DNA from: an uncultured Sphingomonas sp.
GTDB lineage: Bacteria; Pseudomonadota; Alphaproteobacteria; Sphingomonadales; Sphingomonadaceae
Direction of reading: 5' to 3'
Length of the DNA stretch: 14,454 nucleotides
Assembly (NCBI GenBank): GCA_946886645.1
Contig: CAMPIY010000019.1
Location: 1-14,454, forward strand
In this document: in pieces, positions 7,254 to 14,454 of the stretch
Layout: each line of letters begins with the position of its first letter
Numbering within the stretch: the stretch's first letter is position 1
Made by a program: the position numbers and the translations under genes
Notes under the pieces: generated by a model
The model's database searches: none
Seen by the model: the letters and a program-made list of their open reading frames with translations, nothing else
Told to the model about the DNA's origin: nothing

Positions 7254-7262
7254 TTGTCCAGG

Positions 7263-9401
7263 CTATCGCGGGCTATTCGACCAGGGATGAACGCCAATTT
7301 GATCGGCCACGGTTTCTACGCGAGGATTTTCCCCCAGGAAGATCGAAACGCCGCCGGTTTGTTCGAGAGCAGCGCGGTCGAGCTTTAGCCAGCGCGGCGT
7401 GCAGCCTTTGGGCATTCGCCGGTCGGCGACGACGATGTCGGCGTCGGCGCAGGCGCGGGTGAGGCTGACCCAGTCGATATGCTCGCGGCTGCGGATGGCG
7501 AGGAGGCGCCAGGCGTGCTTTCCCTCGACGATGTCGGCGACGCAGGCGTCGCGGCTGCAGCGAGCGAAGCGCTGCTCCTCCAGGTTGATCGGGTCGCCAT
7601 CGTAGGCGGACGCCTCGCTCATCAAATCGCGAACGAAATCGCCGCTCCTGCTGCGGAGGAGAACCGGCACCCCGTCTTCGCGCACCAGGGCGAGATGCTG
7701 CCCGTCGCCCGTGACCAGCAAATCAGGCACCGGGGCGAGCGAGGCGGCAACTGAGCCCGCGACGAAGGGCAGCGCTCCCAACCAACGGATCCGGCTGGTC
7801 CACAAGCACAGCCACAATCCCCCAACGATCATGGCGGCGAACGCCAGTCGAGGCATGGTTGGAAGCATGGCGACCGCTCCCTCGGCCGACCCAACGCGAT
7901 GCGCGAGGTCGAGCATCAGGTCGATGGACCAGCCTGTCGCCGCCCACAAAGGCGCACCTAGTCCCACCGCGTCGAGGACGAGCGCTCCGGCCTCCAACGG
8001 CATGATGATGAAGGTCGTCAGCGGGATCGCGATGAGGTTCGCGCCGACGCTGTACAGGCCGGCCTTGTGGAAATGGTAGAGCGCGAACGGCATCAGCGCG
8101 ATTTCGACCATCAGCCCGGTCAGGATGAGGCCCAGAAAGCCGCGCAGGACGCGCATCGGCAGGCCCTCCTCGCGCGGGGACAGGAGTTCGCGCACCGGCG
8201 GCCATTGGTGGAGCACGATGATCGAGGTGACGGCAGCAAAGCTCATCTGAAAGCTTGCGCCGCCGATTGCTTCCGGGCGGAACAACAGGACAGCTATTGC
8301 ACCTACCGCGACCAGCCTCAGGCTGATCGCCTCCCGGCCAAGCGCGATCCCGCCGAGCACCAGCACCGCCGCGATACAGGCGCGAACCGTCGGCACCTGC
8401 ATGCCCGTCAGCAAGGTATAAGCGATACCCGCCAGCGCGCCGAAACCGGCTGACACGAGCACCAGGTTGAAACGCAAAGCCAGCCGCTCGCTCAAGGCAA
8501 GGAGCTTCAATGAAAGTAGCATCGCCGCGCCGACCGCGGCCGCAATGTGCAGGCCGCTCACGGACAGCAGGTGCGCGAGCCCCGAACGGCGCATCGCCTC
8601 GGCGTCGTCCTCGCTCACGGCGGCCTGGTCGCCGTTGGCGAGCGCGGTCGCGATCCCTCCCGCATCGCCCGGCAATTGCGCGCGGATATGACGGCCGAGC
8701 CGATCGCGGAGGGAATCAAGTCCCCCGCCCGGCGACGGCTCGATGACTTCGACCCGGCCCATTGCCCGGCCGACGCCACCGATCCCCTGGAACCAGGCAT
8801 CGCGCGCGAAATCGTGGCTGCCCGGCAAGGCCATGGGCGGTGGCGGCTGCAGGCGAGCGCGCATCCGGACAGTCGCTGCCTCGCCCAACCCCGCCGGCTT
8901 GCCCTCTTCGGGCATCGACACTCGGACGATGTGCGGCAAGGCATCACCCACAGTCGTGAGCGTCAGGCGGAGGTCGCCCTTGGCCGCGCGCGGTTCGAGC
9001 TTCTCGACCTTGGCCTCGAACGTCACGACCGCCGGCCGGTCGAGCCGCTCGGTCGCCACGGCATTGCTTCGCCACCAGATCAGCGCGCAACCCGCCGCCA
9101 TCGCCAGCCCGCCAAAGACCAGCGCGCGGCCTATTCGCCCGCCTCCGACTGTGTATCCGGCGGCACCGAGCGCCAGGGCCATGGCGATGAATGCCGACCA
9201 CTGGCTTGGCCCGGGCATCCACAGCCATGCGGCGATGCCCGTTCCGAAGGCGACGGCGAACCACAGCGGCAATTGCGCCCGCTCGGCTTCGAGGAAGCGC
9301 TCGACGCGGTCGCGCGCCGATGCAAGAAATCCGCCGGAATTGCGCCCCTGCGCCAGTTCCGCCGGCGCATCCTCTATGTTAGGGGCGCTCACCCAATCCA
9401 T
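7263..9401 (-). CDS. comEC: ComEC/Rec2 family DNA uptake channel protein
   Basis: ComEC carries single-stranded DNA across the inner membrane in natural transformation. The 712-residue product starts with a cytoplasmic tail and about four hydrophobic stretches (46-110). A soluble DUF4131-like/OB region follows at about 120-225. The Competence domain spans about 245-525, with the signature [11 protein letters not shown] at 277-287 and many membrane helices. The C-terminal region (about 545-712) sits where other ComEC proteins carry a metallo-beta-lactamase-like nuclease, but the HxHxDH metal motif is absent, so nuclease activity there is unlikely. The ATG at 9401 is the only good start, with no clear Shine-Dalgarno site. 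It converges with the ClpP-like gene and is divergent from gltX. Presence alone does not prove competence. Confidence 0.93.
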   Translation of the reverse strand: MDWVSAPNIEDAPAELAQGRNSGGFLASARDRVERFLEAERAQLPLWFAVAFGTGIAAWLWMPGPSQWSAFIAMALALGAAGYTVGGGRIGRALVFGGLAMAAGCALIWWRSNAVATERLDRPAVVTFEAKVEKLEPRAAKGDLRLTLTTVGDALPHIVRVSMPEEGKPAGLGEAATVRMRARLQPPPPMALPGSHDFARDAWFQGIGGVGRAMGRVEVIEPSPGGGLDSLRDRLGRHIRAQLPGDAGGIATALANGDQAAVSEDDAEAMRRSGLAHLLSVSGLHIAAAVGAAMLLSLKLLALSERLALRFNLVLVSAGFGALAGIAYTLLTGMQVPTVRACIAAVLVLGGIALGREAISLRLVAVGAIAVLLFRPEAIGGASFQMSFAAVTSIIVLHQWPPVRELLSPREEGLPMRVLRGFLGLILTGLMVEIALMPFALYHFHKAGLYSVGANLIAIPLTTFIIMPLEAGALVLDAVGLGAPLWAATGWSIDLMLDLAHRVGSAEGAVAMLPTMPRLAFAAMIVGGLWLCLWTSRIRWLGALPFVAGSVAASLAPVPDLLVTGDGQHLALVREDGVPVLLRSRSGDFVRDLMSEASAYDGDPINLEEQRFARCSRDACVADIVEGKHAWRLLAIRSREHIDWVSLTRACADADIVVADRRMPKGCTPRWLKLDRAALEQTGGVSIFLGENPRVETVADQIGVHPWSNSPR

Positions 9402-9429
9402 TCACGAGCCAAGACAAAGGAAAGCAGGC

Positions 9430-10845
9430 TTGAGCGCAAGCGGCAAAATCGAAGGCGTGGTCACCCGCTTCGCCCCCTCGCCCACCGGCTATCTTCACAT
9501 CGGCGGCGCCCGCACCGCGCTGTTCAACTATTTGTTCGCGCGGCACCACGGCGGCCAATATCTTTTGCGCATCGAGGACACCGACAAGGCGCGCTCGACG
9601 CAGCCGGCGATCGACGCGATTCTCGACGGGCTAAGCTGGCTCGGGATCGGCGGCGACGGCGAACCCTATTTCCAGTCGCAGTTCGAGAAGCGCCATGCCG
9701 AGGTCGCGCATGAGTTGATCGAGCGCGGCGCGGCCTATCGCTGCTACCTGACGCCCGAAGAGCTGGCTGCCCGGCGCGAAAAGGCACAGGCGGAGCGCCG
9801 CCCCTTCCGCATCGACAGCGAATGGCGCGATTGCACGCCGGGGCCCGATCAGGAGGGCAAACCCTATGTCGTCCGCATCAAGGCGCCGAAAGAAGGCGAG
9901 ACGGCGATCGACGACCTGGTCCAGGGCCGCGTGACCGTCTCAAACGCCGAAATCGACGATTTCGTGCTGCTCCGCTCCGACGGAACGCCGACCTACATGC
10001 TGGCGGTCGTGGTCGACGATCACGACATGGGGATCACCCACATCATCCGCGGCGACGATCATCTCAACAACGCCTTCCGCCAGCTCGCGATCATCAACGC
10101 GATGGGCTGGCCGGTGCCAACCTATGCCCATATCCCGCTGATCCACGGGCAGGACGGAGCCAAGCTCAGCAAGCGGCACGGCGCGCTTGGCGTCGACAGC
10201 TATCGCGACGAGATGGGCATCCTGCCCGAGGCGCTGTCAAATTATCTTCTCCGCCTTGGCTGGGGCCATGGCGACGATGAAATCATCAGCCGCGATCAAG
10301 CGATCGAATGGTTCGATATCGACCATGTCGGCAAAAGCCCGTCGCGCTTCGACTTGAAAAAGCTGGAGAATTTGAACGGCCATTACATGCGCGAGGCCGA
10401 CGATGCGCGGCTTGCGGAGCTTATCGCGCCGAAGCTGGACGTTAATGATGAACAGACCGCCCTGCTCGTTCGCGCCATGCCCGAGCTCAAGGCGCGGGCC
10501 CATGATCTCAACCAGCTTGCCGACGGCGCCCGCTTCCTCTTTGTCCAGCGGCCGCTCAGTGTCGACGATAAGGCCGCCGCGCTATTGACCGACGAGGCGC
10601 GCCAGCACCTCGCCGACGTCCATGCAACCCTTGGTGCAGTCGCGAATTGGGACCATGACACCCTCGATGCTGCAGTGCGGGAGGTTGCGGAACGCAAGGA
10701 ACTTAAGCTAGGCAAGCTCGCCCAGCCGCTCCGGGCGGCATTGACCGGGCAAACCACCTCGCCGGGCATTTTCGACGTGCTGGTGCTGCTTGGAAAATCC
10801 GAGAGCCTCGCGCGCATCGCCGACCAGATGAAAGAAGCGAACTAA
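9430..10845 (+). CDS. gltX: Glutamate--tRNA ligase
   Basis: This class I aminoacyl-tRNA synthetase charges tRNA(Glu), and in organisms lacking GlnRS often also tRNA(Gln) for later amidation. The 471-residue length is typical. [18 protein letters not shown] at 14-31 carries the HIGH-type signature (HIGG), and KLSKRHG at 245-251 is the KMSKS-type loop. [12 protein letters not shown] and [20 protein letters not shown] are conserved nucleotide and tRNA-acceptor elements. The start is TTG at 9430, preceded by AAAGGAAAG; no in-frame ATG exists near the expected N-terminus. Only 28 bases separate it from the divergent comEC start, so its promoter must lie within the comEC coding region; TATGTT at 9375-9380 is a possible -10 without a good -35. 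It overlaps gltA by one base (TAATG). Confidence 0.95.
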   Translation: MSASGKIEGVVTRFAPSPTGYLHIGGARTALFNYLFARHHGGQYLLRIEDTDKARSTQPAIDAILDGLSWLGIGGDGEPYFQSQFEKRHAEVAHELIERGAAYRCYLTPEELAARREKAQAERRPFRIDSEWRDCTPGPDQEGKPYVVRIKAPKEGETAIDDLVQGRVTVSNAEIDDFVLLRSDGTPTYMLAVVVDDHDMGITHIIRGDDHLNNAFRQLAIINAMGWPVPTYAHIPLIHGQDGAKLSKRHGALGVDSYRDEMGILPEALSNYLLRLGWGHGDDEIISRDQAIEWFDIDHVGKSPSRFDLKKLENLNGHYMREADDARLAELIAPKLDVNDEQTALLVRAMPELKARAHDLNQLADGARFLFVQRPLSVDDKAAALLTDEARQHLADVHATLGAVANWDHDTLDAAVREVAERKELKLGKLAQPLRAALTGQTTSPGIFDVLVLLGKSESLARIADQMKEAN

Positions 10846-12128
10846 TGAACAAAACCGCCACCCTGGAAGCCGATGGCACGAACCACGCCTATCCGGTGCT
10901 AGACGGTTCGGTTGGGCCGGAAGTCGTCGATATCCGTAAGTTTTACGGCGAAACGGGCATGTTCACCTATGACCCCGGCTTCACCTCGACCGCCAGCTGC
11001 CAGAGCGCGATTACCTATATCGACGGCGACAAGGGCGTATTGCTCCATCGCGGCTACCCGATCGACCAGCTCGCCGAACAGTCGACCTTCATGGAAGTCG
11101 CTTACCTCCTGCTTCACGGCGACCTGCCGAAGCAGAAGGAACTTACCGAATTCACCTACACGATCAGCCGCCACACCATGCTGCACGAGCAGCTGGCGAC
11201 CTTCTACCGCGGCTTCCGGCGCGATGCGCACCCGATGGCGATCATGTGCGGCGTGGTCGGCGCGCTGTCGGCCTTCTATCACGACAGCACGGACATTACC
11301 GATCCGCAGCAGCGGCTGATCGCCTCGCACCGGCTGATCGCCAAGATGCCGACAATCGCCGCGATGGCCTATAAATACAGCATCGGCCAGCCGTTCCTCT
11401 ATCCGCAGAACGACCTTAGCTACACCGGCAATTTCCTGCGCATGACCTTCGGCGTCCCGGCCGAGCCTTATGAGGTCAATCCGATCATCGAAAATGCGAT
11501 GCGCCGCATCTTCATCCTCCACGCCGACCATGAGCAGAACGCGTCGACCTCGACCGTCCGCCTGGCCGGTTCGTCGGGCGCCAACCCCTTCGCCTGCATC
11601 GCGGCCGGAATCGCCTGCCTGTGGGGCCCGGCGCATGGCGGAGCGAACGAAGCGGCGCTCAACATGCTGCGCGAGATCGGCGACGTGAAGCGGATCCCCG
11701 AATATATCGCCCGTGCGAAGGACAAGAACGACCCGTTCCGCCTGATGGGCTTCGGCCACCGCGTCTACAAGAATTACGACCCGCGCGCGAAGGTGATGCA
11801 AGCGACCGCCGAGGAAGTGTTGAAGGAGCTCAACATCTCCGACCCGGTCCTCGATGTGGCTCGGGAGCTGGAGCATATCGCGCTCCACGATGAATATTTC
11901 ATCGAGAAGAAGCTCTATCCCAACGTCGATTTCTATTCGGGCGTTATCCTGAACGCGATCGGCTTCCCGACCGACATGTTCACCGCCCTATTTGCCCTTG
12001 CCCGCACCGTCGGCTGGGTGGCGCAGTGGAATGAGATGATCTCCGACCCTGAGCAGAAGATCGGCCGCCCGCGCCAGCTTTACGTCGGGCCGACGCAGCG
12101 GGACTATGTGCCGCTGGGCAAGCGCTAG
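10845..12128 (+). CDS. gltA: Citrate synthase (type II)
   Basis: Citrate synthase condenses acetyl-CoA and oxaloacetate at the entry of the TCA cycle. The 427 residues equal the length of the Escherichia coli enzyme, and the catalytic residues fall at the same positions: H264 in [11 protein letters not shown]305 in [15 protein letters not shown] and D362 in [10 protein letters not shown]. The N-terminal small domain (about 1-50) of the hexameric, NADH-sensitive type is present, though NADH control cannot be read from sequence alone. The ATG overlaps the gltX stop (TAATG at 10843-10847), which suggests coupled translation. Its stop codon shares CTAG at 12125-12128 with the stop codon of the convergent kinase gene. 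Confidence 0.98.
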   Translation: MNKTATLEADGTNHAYPVLDGSVGPEVVDIRKFYGETGMFTYDPGFTSTASCQSAITYIDGDKGVLLHRGYPIDQLAEQSTFMEVAYLLLHGDLPKQKELTEFTYTISRHTMLHEQLATFYRGFRRDAHPMAIMCGVVGALSAFYHDSTDITDPQQRLIASHRLIAKMPTIAAMAYKYSIGQPFLYPQNDLSYTGNFLRMTFGVPAEPYEVNPIIENAMRRIFILHADHEQNASTSTVRLAGSSGANPFACIAAGIACLWGPAHGGANEAALNMLREIGDVKRIPEYIARAKDKNDPFRLMGFGHRVYKNYDPRAKVMQATAEEVLKELNISDPVLDVARELEHIALHDEYFIEKKLYPNVDFYSGVILNAIGFPTDMFTALFALARTVGWVAQWNEMISDPEQKIGRPRQLYVGPTQRDYVPLGKR

Positions 12129-13444
12129 GCGGAAGGCAGGACCAGCGTAAAGCGCGCCCCTTCGCCGGGCGCGCTCTGAAGCTCGATGTCGCCGCCCATC
12201 GACCGGGCAAGACGGCGGGAAATGGCAAGGCCGAGGCCGATCCCGCCGGGCGCGTCCCCGACCCGTTCGTAGCGCTCGAAAATGCGCTGCTGGTCGGCTT
12301 CGGCGATGCCGGGACCTTCGTCGGCGACGGTCGCGGAAACCATTTCGCCGCGCCGCTCGATGATCAGCGCGATACTGCCGCCTGAAGGCGAATGCCGGAC
12401 CGCATTGCCGAGCAGGTTGACGAGGATCTGCACCGTCCCCCGCTCCTCGCCGCCGGCCATAACGCTTTCGCCAGCACCGACGGTCTCGATGGTAACGGCC
12501 TGCTCTTCGGCACGGGACTGGACCAGCGCCACAGCCTCGTTGGCTGCTTTCGCGAGGTCGACGCGGGCAGCGCCCTCCGCCTCCTGCTCGGTCATCGAGC
12601 GGATGACCGACAGAAGGTGGCGTCCGGCGGCGGCGATGTCGCCAGCGTAAGCGGCATAGTCGCTGCGGAGCGGTCCCTCGCTCCGGTCGACGATTCGGTC
12701 GGCGGCGGCGATGATGTGGTCGAGCGGCGAACGAAGCGCCTCATCCAGGGCCGGGTCGAACATGCCAACCGGCTCAGAACCGCCATCCATGGCGACGCGG
12801 ACCGCATAGCCCGCGAACTTCCCGCCGGGCTGGAGCGCGGTGCCGGAGAGCGTCAGCCTTTGCTCCTCGTCGCCGCCCCGCACCTTGGCCGGCTGGCCTT
12901 CGAAATCCTGGCGGCTGCCCACCGCCGTCAGCAGGGGCATGGTCCCATCGTCATCGATCAGCAGGAAGAAGCGGGTGAGCGGCTGGCCGATTGCCTGGTC
13001 GGCGTCGATCCCGAGCCGGCTCGCGAGCGTTTCGTCGATGGCCTTGATTCGAAGCTCCGCATCGGTCGTGAAACCCAGGCCCGATCCTTCCTCGCTCCCC
13101 TCATCCACCGGCTCGCTTCCGACCAGCGTCAGGCGGGGCGGCGAAGGCGGGCGGGCTTTCCAGCCCTCGATCGTCAGCGTCGCGCCTTCCGCATCCGGCT
13201 CCGCGCGGACCCAAAGGTCGAGGTCCTGGTCGGCCGAGGCGGCGATGACGGAACGGGACAGCGGGACACCCAGCTTCATTGCCGAGCGGGCGACAGCGGC
13301 GAGTTGCGGCAAGGCCAGTGGCGCGCCAAGCGCCGAACCGGCATCCTGTTGGAGCCGAAGCAGCGCCGGATCGGCCTCGGTCAGCCTGCCCTGCCGGTCG
13401 ACGCGGCCCATGACCGGGTCCATGCCCGAAGGAGCGCTAGCCAT
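12125..13444 (-). CDS. Soluble PAS/histidine-kinase-like protein lacking the usual H-box histidine
   Basis: The 439-residue product has no membrane helix or signal peptide. A PAS-like region lies at about 122-220 (from [14 protein letters not shown]). A dimerisation region resembling HisKA spans about 229-285, and a HATPase domain runs from about 335 to 438: N-box N343/N347 in [14 protein letters not shown]1 box DEGPGI at 375-380, F389 and G2 box [12 protein letters not shown] at 400-411. In the HisKA-like helix the sequence is [13 protein letters not shown]; aligned to the usual SHELRTPLNAII, the phospho-accepting His is E235. H243 and H276 are at other positions. It may bind ATP without normal autophosphorylation. 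The start at 13444 (ATGGCTAG, 8-base overlap with the upstream gene) is preferred, with GGAGCGGG before it; an in-frame ATG at 13525 would overlap more. Confidence 0.85.
   Translation of the reverse strand: MASAPSGMDPVMGRVDRQGRLTEADPALLRLQQDAGSALGAPLALPQLAAVARSAMKLGVPLSRSVIAASADQDLDLWVRAEPDAEGATLTIEGWKARPPSPPRLTLVGSEPVDEGSEEGSGLGFTTDAELRIKAIDETLASRLGIDADQAIGQPLTRFFLLIDDDGTMPLLTAVGSRQDFEGQPAKVRGGDEEQRLTLSGTALQPGGKFAGYAVRVAMDGGSEPVGMFDPALDEALRSPLDHIIAAADRIVDRSEGPLRSDYAAYAGDIAAAGRHLLSVIRSMTEQEAEGAARVDLAKAANEAVALVQSRAEEQAVTIETVGAGESVMAGGEERGTVQILVNLLGNAVRHSPSGGSIALIIERRGEMVSATVADEGPGIAEADQQRIFERYERVGDAPGGIGLGLAISRRLARSMGGDIELQSAPGEGARFTLVLPSA
12151..12175 (+). terminator. Perfect 9-bp stem-loop downstream of gltA
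   Basis: AGCGCGCCC at 12151-12159 and GGGCGCGCT at 12167-12175 form a perfect stem around a 7-base loop, 22 bases after the gltA stop. It lies inside the last codons of the convergent kinase gene. No T-run follows in either direction. It is placed to end or stabilise the gltX-gltA message; a factor-dependent or 3'-protecting role is more likely than classical intrinsic termination. Confidence 0.45.
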
Positions 13445-14453
13445 TGGCCCGCTCCAACGTGTCGCGGGCGAGGCGGTAGTGCCGGTCGAGCCGCATCCAA
13501 CGGCGGCAGCGTTCCACGCGCTCATCGTCGATCGCGTCGAACGCGTCGATCAATCGTTCCGCAGAGCCGGTTCCGAACATCGAATCGAAGGCCGCCACGA
13601 TCTGTGCCGCGGTCGCCCGGTCGCATCCGGCCAGCCGGGCGAGCAGCATTGCCTCGCCGCCGCTGAAGAAATTCCAGGCGTCGACCCCGTCGATCCCCGC
13701 ACGGCGAGCGAGCAGGCCGACAAGCAGCGCGGCGTCTCCGTCCTGGGCCAGGCGCCGGACCATGTCGTCGCCTGCCGAACCCTTTGCCTCCAGCGCTCGC
13801 GCCAGGGCGGCAACGCTGGCTTCAAGCCGGCGCCCCTCGTCATGGCGGGTCAAAAGCGATTGCGCGGCGGCCTCCAGCGGCTGGTCGGCATCACGGTCGA
13901 GCCCGTCGCGGATTGCTCCGGCGACGGCGTGGACGACGGCGACGGCATCTTCGGCCTCAAGATCGTCGAACTCGATTCCGAGCCGACCGAAACGGTCGCG
14001 CCGGCGGCCGCGGGCAAGGGTCAGGCCCATTGCGGCGTCGGCAACGGCGGCGTCTTCGTCGCCGACGAGCGCGGCGACCGATGCGTCCGGTCCACGGTCC
14101 ATCCGCGCGGAAAGCTGCTGCTCGTCCGCTCGTCGAAGCAACAGGGCGACCAAGCCATGACGTTCAAGCAAACCCGCATTGCGCAGCGTGCGGTAGGCGG
14201 CGTCCCTGGCCGAATCCGCCTGGGCGGCCATGAGCGCGGGCAGGCCGCCAATCAGCTCGTCGGCAATATCCGTGACCAAGCCGCGGAGCATCGCCGCCAT
14301 GAGCGAGCGCTCCTCGTCGGTAAGCCGGCCGCTTTCATCGAGAAAGAAATCGGCCTGAACAATGGCCAGCCGGTCGCGGCCCGCGCGTGGGCGCGCGGGA
14401 TCGATCGGACGGGCGGCTGCGGACGCAGCCAGCGGCCATTCCACGGGCATCAT
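13437..14453 (-). CDS. DUF2336-like protein, function unknown (start uncertain at window edge)
   Basis: The 338-residue product is almost entirely helical and rich in Ala, Asp, Leu and Arg. The segment LTDEERSLMAAMLRGLVTDIADELIGG (about 44-70) and the following array of short helical units look like the DUF2336 family (COG5330), helical-repeat proteins common in alphaproteobacteria with no settled function. There is no signal peptide or membrane helix. The C-terminus (FDAIDDERVERCRRWMRLDRHYRLARDTLE) is strongly charged. The first ATGs (14453 and 14450) touch the window end, so the true start may lie outside. It overlaps the kinase-like gene by 8 bases, so the two are translated together and probably act together. 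The family assignment is from memory of its pattern. Confidence 0.65.
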   Translation of the reverse strand: MMPVEWPLAASAAARPIDPARPRAGRDRLAIVQADFFLDESGRLTDEERSLMAAMLRGLVTDIADELIGGLPALMAAQADSARDAAYRTLRNAGLLERHGLVALLLRRADEQQLSARMDRGPDASVAALVGDEDAAVADAAMGLTLARGRRRDRFGRLGIEFDDLEAEDAVAVVHAVAGAIRDGLDRDADQPLEAAAQSLLTRHDEGRRLEASVAALARALEAKGSAGDDMVRRLAQDGDAALLVGLLARRAGIDGVDAWNFFSGGEAMLLARLAGCDRATAAQIVAAFDSMFGTGSAERLIDAFDAIDDERVERCRRWMRLDRHYRLARDTLERANG

Positions 14454-14454
14454 G

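Noticed and set aside
8743..9429. Long upstream extension of the gltX frame opposite comEC
   Set aside because: GltX homologues begin just before TRFAPSPTG; the extension is antisense to comEC, and AAAGGAAAG marks the TTG at 9430.
10899..11888. 329-codon minus-strand open frame inside gltA
   Set aside because: It lies fully antisense to citrate synthase, whose catalytic residues are intact, and shows no domain or ribosome binding site.
12392..13666. 424-codon open frame on the plus strand opposite the kinase and DUF2336-like genes
   Set aside because: Its product is Arg- and Gly-rich without recognisable domains and spans two well-supported minus-strand genes. Long antisense frames are common in GC-rich coding DNA.

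Overview
The window is a compact, GC-rich chromosomal segment of an alphaproteobacterium, most likely a sphingomonad (order Sphingomonadales). The evidence is the gene order tpiA-secG-pyrG, then ppiD ... lexA, then comEC-gltX-gltA, together with an alphaproteobacterial SOS box (GTTC-N7-GTTC) in front of lexA and a DUF2336-like/histidine-kinase pair after gltA. There is no mobile element, tRNA, rRNA or CRISPR array. No stretch longer than about 90 bases lacks a gene. The assignment rests on motifs and remembered synteny, not on a search.

Layout. Bases 1-2215 are on the minus strand: tpiA (glycolysis), a small exported two-repeat protein of unknown function, secG (Sec translocase) and the first 121 codons of pyrG (CTP synthase), which runs off the left edge. 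An 87-base divergent region separates tpiA from a plus-strand run: ppiD (membrane-anchored periplasmic folding factor), trpG/pabA (glutamine amidotransferase), lexA with its own promoter and SOS box, a small VOC-fold protein 7 bases behind lexA, and a membrane protein with a ClpP-like domain. The minus-strand comEC (DNA uptake channel) converges on that gene and is divergent from the gltX-gltA pair (glutamyl-tRNA synthetase and citrate synthase, overlapping by one base). gltA converges on a minus-strand operon of a DUF2336-like protein and a soluble PAS/histidine-kinase-like protein that appears to lack the phospho-accepting histidine.

The most interesting point is what is absent. In many alphaproteobacteria the interval between the ppiD-like gene and lexA holds trp genes followed by moaC and moeA (commonly trpD-trpC-moaC-moeA-lexA-comEC-gltX-gltA; in sphingomonads also trpE-trpG before trpD). 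Here only trpG remains, directly followed by lexA. This fits local loss or relocation of trpE, trpD, trpC, moaC and moeA, with trpG perhaps kept because the same subunit can serve as PabA in folate synthesis. A 7-codon remnant ending in a GTGA overlap with trpG may be the scar. Other points worth a second look are the kinase with Glu at the His position, the ClpP-like membrane protein and VOC gene between lexA and comEC, the internally duplicated exported protein between tpiA and secG, and perfect stem-loops at gene ends.
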